A stretch of 64,000 nucleotides of DNA from Auanema rhodensis (taxonomy: Eukaryota; Nematoda; Chromadorea; Rhabditida; Rhabditidae), in contig OZ059899.1 in NCBI GenBank assembly GCA_964057225.1, positions 5,270,001 through 5,334,000 of the forward strand, read 5' to 3'. The notes under the pieces were generated by a model, which saw only the letters and a list, made by a program, of their open reading frames with translations, ran no database searches and was not told where the DNA came from. This document shows, one piece after another, positions 56,594 to 64,000 of this stretch. Made by a program: the position numbers and the translations under genes. Numbering within the stretch: position 1 is the stretch's first letter; each line of letters starts with the position of its first letter.

Positions 56594-57607
56594 GTTGCAG
56601 GGGTACTGTAGTCCCTTGTTAAAGATGAAAGAAATGTAGAGAATTAGAGATAGAAAAAGATAATTGAAGAGTATATGAATACGAGAGAGTCAAACTAAGG
56701 AGTCATATAGTTGTACTCTCTCTCTCTCTTCTTCTTTCCCTTTCTATGCTTACCTAATGATGTTAGAGGCAGATACATCGTCACTTCATCATCACAGCTT
56801 TTCGAACGCAAAGAATATGCTCCAGCTATAAGGAAGATGAGAGAATGAACAGTTGTTTAACAAACCTTGTAGGATTTAAGTTTTTATTTGAAATGAAATA
56901 AGAATAAGAAGTAAAATATTACAATATAGTATAGTTGTTGTGTTTATTTTAGTTAATTTAATGTATATATCTTCTAATTATATGTATTTACTATATCTCT
57001 CATCCAATATTTTCCCTCTTTCACTGTTAACTATGTTCATCAGTAGTTTATATTTAACAGTTTGTAAGTTAAGAAAGAAAGCTTCACAAAGTTTGTGTAT
57101 GTATGTGTATTGATGGAAAATAAAAAGAGGAAGAGGGTAAAGAGAAGAGTATCGTAATGATTACAAGATGACAAAAGATGCTTTAGACCTTCAACGCTTT
57201 CTCCAAGTTTTACAGCAAGTTTTCCCCCAACCAAAAATCTTTTTTCCCACATATTGTCTTCATCAAACCGTTAGATAGGCAATCCATTAAATAGTGAATT
57301 TGAAGTTTGATGATAGAACATATGTGGTAGAATGGAAGTTAAAGTAAGCTGAAGTTTGATATGAAAAACATTTCACAAACATATTTCATAGCAATGCTTT
57401 AAGATGAATTGATATAAGGTAGTAATCTTTTAAAAAAAGATTTGTTTATTCTGGTTCTTAGATAGTTAATCTTCTTAATTCATCAATTGCATTCTAAATA
57501 AGTTGTATATGTATGAAACTATCAGTTTTTAAAGTTTTGTTCTTATTCTCCCTCATCTCGATCTGCCATTAGGCTTCGTCCGATACGGTGTCAATTCAGT
57601 TCAGATG

Positions 57608-57635
57608 TCATTGACGACGACAACGTCGACAATGA
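57608..57635. repeat. Near-perfect 12-bp inverted repeat with four-base loop
   Basis: The arms TCATTGACGACG and CGTCGACAATGA pair at 11 of 12 positions around the loop ACAA. The arms contain TGACG/CGTCG words like those in the 20771-20793 repeat. Confidence 0.65.
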
Positions 57636-59124
57636 TGATGTGAAAAAGAGAGAACGAAGGATAATAACGAAATAAGAGAGAAAAGAGAAGTAGTGACTAG
57701 ATGATGACAGTCAATTATCCAAAACTTCATCATTTTGACAAATGCTATGTGTTAGAAATTGTAAATCCAAGTGATATATGACTGAGCAACCTGACTTTGC
57801 CGAGCATTTTTGAGTTTTTAAAATGAATCAACTCAAATGAGTATGATTTACGTTCATTTGATGAGCATTTAAATTGAAAAAAATGAGGGAAAATGGGATG
57901 AGAAAATGATTTTATATGAAAACAATTTATCAAAAGAATTGTTTAATATATAAAATTATAATAAAATCTTAAAATTCTAACTTATAGTTAATTAATATAA
58001 TAATATATTTATATTTACACATATTTAGAATATTTATAATAATTTGTGTTTCTATAGTGTTAGCCTATTCTGTAAGTTATGCTCCATGATATGACCCTAA
58101 TATGGTCACATGTTTTATGGTTGTCTTTGGCTGATTTAGATATAATTTATATCTTTTTTCTCTACTTTCCTCACCTCATCTCTCTCCCTCTCTTTATTTC
58201 ATTCTTACTATCTCTCTCATTCTCTCTATTTCTCTTGTATTACCTTCTTTAATTCTTTTAACCTCTTATTCATTCTTGATCTCTCTTCTTATTTCTTTTA
58301 CTCTCTATATCTTCTAAGACCTTGGATGTCATAACAATCTTAAAAGGAGTTTGTGCAAAGTCTGATGAGGATGATGGAAGGTGTCTATATACGTGTGTAT
58401 GCGTGTTTGGAAGGATATCTATGAATGTAGATGATGTATTCATCTAATCCTATTCAAAACGAAGTATTAGATTCAAGTAATTATCGTTCGTTCATCATCT
58501 TTAAATCAGATCATGAAGATGATGTACATGAATGAGAATAAGAGTAAGAACGTTGGTAGCAAGTTGGTAAGATGATGATCCCGGGTGGCAACAGACATTC
58601 ATTTCTTTTTCATAAAGAAAAGGATCACTTTTCGTCTCTTACATGTCTACGATATTCAATCTACACATTGGAGGACATGCCCTCCGGCCCAAATTTTATG
58701 TTCAATTCAAGTATCTTGTATATGTGGAGTTTTTCTCCTCATTCATCTTCTTTCCTCTCTTTTCCTACAAAACTGCTATAGATGTTGTCCTTCAAATCAT
58801 ATATCGGTCGTTTCATTGGAATACTCGGACTCAGACAAGCCTTAGCTGAGTTCGGTTGCCTTCTCATTCTATTCTTTTTCTTCTTCTTTTCTAGGTTACC
58901 ATGAATGAAGCATACAAGCAGAGCAGAGAAACAATAGCTTTATCTAACGGTGTTCCTAGATTAGCCTTCTGAATCATCTACATTCATGTCATCTGAGTTC
59001 AACGTAAAGTAATAGAAGAAGAAAAGACAGTATGACATCTGTGTATTCAATCCTTAGTCATTGCGAATGGCGTGCGCCGTCAAACTATTATCATTCCATT
59101 ACATCTTCGTTTTGCTCCATGTTC

Positions 59125-59146
59125 GCTCACTTGTCGGCAAGTGAGC
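59125..59146. repeat. Perfect 9-bp inverted repeat with four-base loop
   Basis: GCTCACTTG, loop TCGG, CAAGTGAGC. Each arm holds a CACTTG/CAAGTG E-box of the Snail type. The segment lies in a locally GC-elevated patch (about 59040-59330). Confidence 0.7.
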
Positions 59147-60393
59147 TCTTCTCTAGAGAGTAACTCAACAGCTCTCTCTCTCTCTCTCTCTAGCTTTGAC
59201 ACTCTCTGTCATTACCCTTGTTCTATCATATGCTATCCTTGTATCATTTCATCTTGATCGCATCTTTGCTGACATCGTACTTACTAGGCACGTGTCGACG
59301 GCACCTACCTGTCAACATGCCGCTTTTGCCCATTTTTTGTCCAAAAATCTCTTTAATTTTTTTAAAGAAAATCATGATAAAACTCTAAAGAATAATAATG
59401 TCTATCAATCATCTAATCAGCTCTGTTTTCTTTATTTCACAACTAAACCAATTTTTTTCTATTGAAACCCAAACGTTCCTCGTATCTGATTTTAAAAGTT
59501 TTCAAAAACAATATTTCAAATCTAAGTGTGTCAACTTATTTTGAATCAAAAGTCAATTTATAATGTTCTAAATGTAAATAAAGATTAAAAAATATAAATT
59601 AAAATGATGAAGGATTAATGATGTGCTTGAAAAAAGGTATTAATTCATGTCATTTTTAATTAATTACCAATTATACTATAACCATAAAACAATAGTTATA
59701 TGGTCTTTTTCTATTCTATACATATATGTACATCACATTCAACTATTTGTAGTTTTCTTAACAATCAAATAAGCTTAATTCTTTTAATTATATTATATAT
59801 ATACTATACTATACCATATAATCTATAATTTTTTTTTTCATTCTCAATCTAACAATTTCTTTAAAATTAATTTAACTGTCACTAAATTTGCAGACTAATT
59901 TACTAGTCTGTTTCCAGAATAAAATCATTAGAAATAAGATTTATTTACGATTTATTGACATTGCTTTTGGAAATATTATACATTTACATCAATATTTCAA
60001 TTAATTTAGCTCAGTATATACGTATAGTATATGACTAAATATATATTCATATAGTTAAGATTGAGATATATTTTATAATAAACTTTTGACACTTATTATC
60101 TATGTTAATTGATAAAATATATTTTATGTACTTATTATATTACAAAGCAATTTTGTCTACCTGATTTCTTCTTCTACGTTGTGAGAAGATGCCTCCGCCT
60201 TCAACCCCCTGAACGTATTTCCTATTCCAACTCTTCTTTTTCAATCATCCCCCCTTCTTTTTGTCATCTTTTTCCATCTCTCTCTCTCTCTTTCTCTTCT
60301 TTATATATCTCTCTCTATCTTTGTCTTCCCTTCTCTCATAGTTTAGCCTTACAATTTTCGTTCATCTCATTCTATTATACATATATACACATA

Positions 60394-60535
60394 GCGCTTC
60401 CACGCTCTCCTATTGGCTGGCTTCCGGTAGTGGGCGGGGCTTCAGCAGTGTATGTAGGCGGAGCCAGCCGAGACTGGTTGTGGGGGGCTAGGGCCTCTCC
60501 CCTGGCTGTGGCCTGTAGAGAGGTGGGGTTAGACT
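60394..60535 (+). promoter_or_regulatory. GC-rich island B, likely promoter or enhancer
   Basis: About 140 GC-rich bases in AT-rich DNA, with an inverted CCAAT box (CTATTGGCTGG at 60410-60420), GTGGGCGGGGC at 60430-60440, GTAGGCGGAGC at 60454-60464 and TGTGGGGGGCTA at 60479-60490. The 12-mer is identical to one in island A (minus strand). The GC boxes match Sp/KLF/EGR-type zinc-finger sites. A plus-strand frame is open across it, but its residues (Gly, Ala, Trp, Arg) reflect base composition. It lies 1.7 kb upstream of the candidate gene start at 62234, so a promoter is plausible. Confidence 0.45.
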
Positions 60536-61156
60536 ACTATGGACCATAAGAAGATGAAGTAGACTGTTAGACAGTTTATCATCATCAGCATTTGAGCTCA
60601 TGAGCTTATATGTATGTGCATGTATGGTTTAGCTCTTTACCCATTATACTGTCGTTTTATCTTTCTTCATCTCATAATTATATAAGAATATAATATAATG
60701 TTAGTTATAACTAATGTTTAAACTATTTAATGGATTTATTTTATTCTTTTTTTCAAATATAATCTTAATTATAAGTCCATTAATCATATCTTCTTTTTAA
60801 GATTCTTTTACGTAAACTTTTTCTTTTTTTTTCAAAGATAAGGAATATAATTTTAAATTTATATTATATAATTAAGTTAAATACTATTAAAACAGAACAA
60901 AACTTGCTTCACTATTTCTCAATCATTGCTATATGTCTTACTACTTACAGAAAACGATTGTGTTGATTTAAAAACATTACTTTTAACGTTTTGTATGTTT
61001 TTGTCAATTTTATAACATTAAAATTTAAACTTAACTTTAAAACTTTATAAGTTCAAAATATACAACTAGTAGTTAACTATATAAGAATTATATGATTTAT
61101 GAAAGATTCCATATAAATTCATTATATTTATATTTTTGTATCACAATCATCTTTTT

Positions 61157-61197
61157 TACTCTCTCTCTTTCTCTCTCTCTCTCTCTTTCTCTCGCTC
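61157..61197. repeat. (CT)n microsatellite
   Basis: CT units with TTT interruptions. Confidence 0.85.
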
Positions 61198-62233
61198 TTA
61201 CAAACTATTTATCTTTCTCAATTTTTTTATATTTCATTTTCACTATGGTTATAAAACTTATTTCTATTTGATATCACACCTCATTAGTCTTTTAAACACA
61301 TTGATATTAGTTTTATCACTAATTTATATATTATTTTAGTATAAATATAAATTATTTCTTATAAAACGGAAATAAATTTTATTTTTATATATTATTTAGA
61401 ATATATATATAGATATAGTTAATATCATATAGTTAGATAGATTATATATACATATAATCAAACAAAAATCGAAAAAATATATTTTGCCTTGTAGTTCCGG
61501 AAACGCTTTTGCTATTGTTACATTAAACAGATGATAAGACTATAAAAAGTCGAGAAGGGTAGGGGGGAGGGCGCTAATTAATTAAGTTTTTACCCTGAGG
61601 GCCTATTTTCATTTCTTTATTATACTGTCATCAAGCCTATTGTTGTTGTCATCTTTCTCTTTCTGTCTATCCTCTATCTTTTCAAGTCTCTCTCAATACT
61701 TCTCTATTCAATAGCTTTTTCACCTCTCTTCCTTTCGCCTTATATAACTTTCTCTTTAAATTTGGTTAACAGAGAATGATTAAAGAGGCTAAGAAAAAGT
61801 TAAAAAAAGATAAAGAGGAAAAGGATGTTATAACAAAGAAGACAAAAACTCTTCGTTGTTGTTCTTTTAGCATCAGATGATCATGATGTGAAACATGAAG
61901 GTAAATAGTCAAGACATGTTGATGTCATCTATTTGGATTTCATCGTCATCGCCATCTCAGCTTCAGCTAACTCTCGTTTCATTGGCTGCTTTCATCTTTT
62001 CCGCTTCTCTTCTGCTATTCGTTCAATAGCTGTCCTTGATGTGTGCTTCTTTTCCGATGAAACAGGAAAAAAACTGTCATTCTCGTCTTCACAAGCTCAC
62101 GTCTGTTTCCAATTTCAGAAAATGATTCAAAATTTTCGTTGAAACAATGAAAAATGACAATTGGGTGTATCATGAAAGTTTAGAATCAAATTTTAATATA
62201 ATTCTATTATATTCATATGACGTTCACAAATAA

Positions 62234-62633
62234 ATGACAGCTAATTCAGAACAGCCTTCCGATGATACTCGATATCATCCGAATTCTACCTTATATGGTA
62301 AGACAGCAAAGTATTCTGTTCTGATAGCATATCAGTGTCATAATTTCTTTTGATTAGTATCCGCTTTTATGTTCGGAAACAAGCTTTGAACTCTCATCTA
62401 GCAGTGAAAACCATTTTTTCGTCTGTCGATTGTCTCTGTCTGTTTCATGTAACAATCAATTGAACAGAAAAAAATCTTAAAAAACTTCATAGGTGTAGTC
62501 TTGTATTCATGTACCTCTATCGTACCCTTAACTCATCAGAATATAGTGATAAGTCGTAGGAGGGTGATGAGTAACGTCACCATGAAGTCTGCATACAAGC
62601 TGAGGACAGCGTTTGACAGTTTGAAAAATTTAG
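62234..62633 (+). CDS. Candidate first two exons of an unassigned gene
   Basis: An in-frame TAA directly precedes the ATG at 62234. Exon 1 (62234-62297) reads MTANSEQPSDDTRYHPNSTL and ends at a good donor, ATG/GTAAGA. A 195-base intron ends TTCATAG. Exon 2 (62493-62633) continues in phase: GVVLYSCTSIVPLTHQNIVI, SRRRVMSNVTMKS, AYKLRTAFDSLKNL, ending at GTACAAAC. Both exons end in phase 1 and codon use is not low-complexity. The basic patch followed by LRTAFDSLKNL faintly recalls the basic/helix-1 part of a bHLH domain, but the diagnostic Glu-Arg of the basic region is absent, so I do not claim that. The next exon was not found and the gene may run past the window. Confidence 0.3.
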
Positions 62634-64000
62634 GTACAAACATCAGATAATGTCTAGATAGAGAGAATCGTCTTATCTTAAAGTATTTAATTATATATTA
62701 TAACCATTAAGATATATTTATAGCTTTATACATCCACACCTTATGTTGTATGTTTCTGAGATATTTGAAATACTCCACATACATTCCTAGTTAACCAACT
62801 TGCCATATATACACGCATATCATATATCTTTATCTTTATAAAAATAATAATAAAAAAAAGATTTTTTGAATGAATAACGGAAGGTTATGAAGAGCCAGAT
62901 GCTCCAATACCATCACCTGTCTTTTCTGTAGCTCTTTCATTCAGTCAGTCAGTCAGCTCCTCCCCTTACTAGCCCATTCCTACTTTCTTTCTATCTCATA
63001 CACTCCTCATCATCCTCTCTCTCTCTCTAGGTCTACTCCCTGCCTTCCTTAACGTCTTATCGTTCAATTTTCTTTGCCAATAAGCAAAGTCACACGAGTG
63101 TTCTTCCTTTACAACGTTCTATGTTGTTCTCTCTCTCTCCCTCTCTCTTTCTCTATTTCCCTCTATACCTCCCTTCATCAGCTATTCCCTTCCTTCAAAA
63201 TCCAATTCATATATCTTGTATATTTCATTTAATGTTTTTGAATAATTAAATAACTTCACCCTATACTTCTCTATTCGTTTCAAATTCACTGTATGTCTCA
63301 TAAAGCAGTATATGGCTTACGACCACACTGTGCGCAGATCATCAACAGTTAGTTATGTATCTATGCTGTCCAATGTTGATGTTTGAAATTGATTTTTCGA
63401 CTTTTTTTTCTCTTCTTCTTCATATTTTACAGTCTTTTCCATTAATCTCCTCGTTTTTTCTCTTCGATTTTCATACATTGTGTTCCTGTGCAGTCTTTAT
63501 GTTTCTATATATCTTCACATTCATTCTTCTATTTTGATCAAATTCTCAGATATCTTTTATCCAACTTTTCTAATGAAATTAATATTTCTTTGAAGAACAA
63601 TTAGTTATTAATTTTTTAAAGAAATTTTATTAATTTCTTACCTATTCTTCCTTTCCTTTCCTTTATTTCTTCTTCTTCATCTTTTAAATAATAAATTTTT
63701 GTTTGTATATGGTATTCAATATCCATGATTTATACATATTTCTTTTAGTATTTTTCACAGATTCTCTTAAGTTTTTCAGCTTTTTTTGTTGACAAGCTTT
63801 TAAATTAAAAATGCTACGTGTCATTGATTGTGGTCAGTGCCATCTCTATCCATATACACAACACACGTAAAACGACCAGAAAAGGCAAAGTAGTCTTTGA
63901 ATTCACAATATTCATTGTCTTTTGTCTTCATCATCTTTATCTTCATTTTTTAAATTTTATTTTTTATTAAAAATATTTTATTATTTATATTTAGATGAAT
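62634..64000. other. Right end, no identified gene
   Basis: AT- and T-rich DNA with pyrimidine tracts (for example 63015-63030 and 63130-63155) and a (CAGT)n run near 62940-62955. If the gene starting at 62234 is real, this is intron. A T-rich frame after the TTTTACAG near 63430 is in a compatible phase but looks like composition. Confidence 0.4.

Larger units (their letters stand above)
44309..62233. other. Near gene desert of about 18 kb
   Basis: No gene that I can assign to a family. The tract is AT-rich with interspersed pyrimidine and purine microsatellites, many TCATC/GATGTCATC words, several perfect short inverted repeats, a GC-rich island at 60394-60535 and a few weak exon-like segments (47313-47454, 55773-55901). 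Large regulatory intergenic DNA or long introns of a gene that continues to the right would explain it. Confidence 0.55.

Overview
The window is eukaryotic and almost certainly from a nematode. The evidence is many small introns of about 42-60 bases, polypyrimidine-CAG acceptors, acceptor-like sites a few bases upstream of three start codons (as in spliced-leader trans-splicing), a nematode-type transthyretin-like gene, and above all an unc-49 GABA receptor locus with the nematode-specific layout of one shared ligand-binding half and three alternative C-terminal cassettes. Base composition is AT-rich with long CT/GA microsatellites. I cannot name the species; protein similarity points to the Rhabditida.

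Layout. 1.4-5.4 kb (-): EFTUD2/Snu114, the U5 snRNP GTPase. 5.8-9.9 kb (+): the Sly1/SCFD1 Sec1-Munc18 protein, divergent from EFTUD2 over a 415-base shared promoter. 9.9-23.85 kb: about 14 kb without an identified gene, holding microsatellites, GC-elevated islands and weak coding-like stretches; it is probably upstream or first-intron DNA of unc-49. 23.85-35.1 kb (+): unc-49, with five recognised shared exons followed by cassettes A, B and C, each complete from loop B to M4 with its own stop. 35.8-38.2 kb (-): a cation-diffusion-facilitator metal transporter of the DxxxD (manganese-like) type. 40.1-40.7 kb (+): a secreted transthyretin-like protein. 41.5-42.7 and 42.85-44.3 kb (+): COQ5 (ubiquinone methyltransferase) and a POLDIP2-type protein, 186 bases apart, a likely two-gene operon. 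44.3-64 kb: a near gene desert with microsatellites, several short perfect inverted repeats, a GC-rich island and a few candidate exons, the best being a two-exon start near 62.2-62.6 kb.

The housekeeping genes (splicing, ER-Golgi fusion, ubiquinone synthesis, a mitochondrial-type POLDIP2) are compact. The neuronal receptor gene sits between large non-coding tracts. I found no transposon, virus, CRISPR array or RNA gene that I could support. The most notable biology is the unc-49 cassette arrangement, which is a known system seen here in full apart from its 5' exon, and a pair of GC-rich islands 42 kb apart that share an identical 12-mer and a zinc-finger-type GC box. The islands are unexplained.
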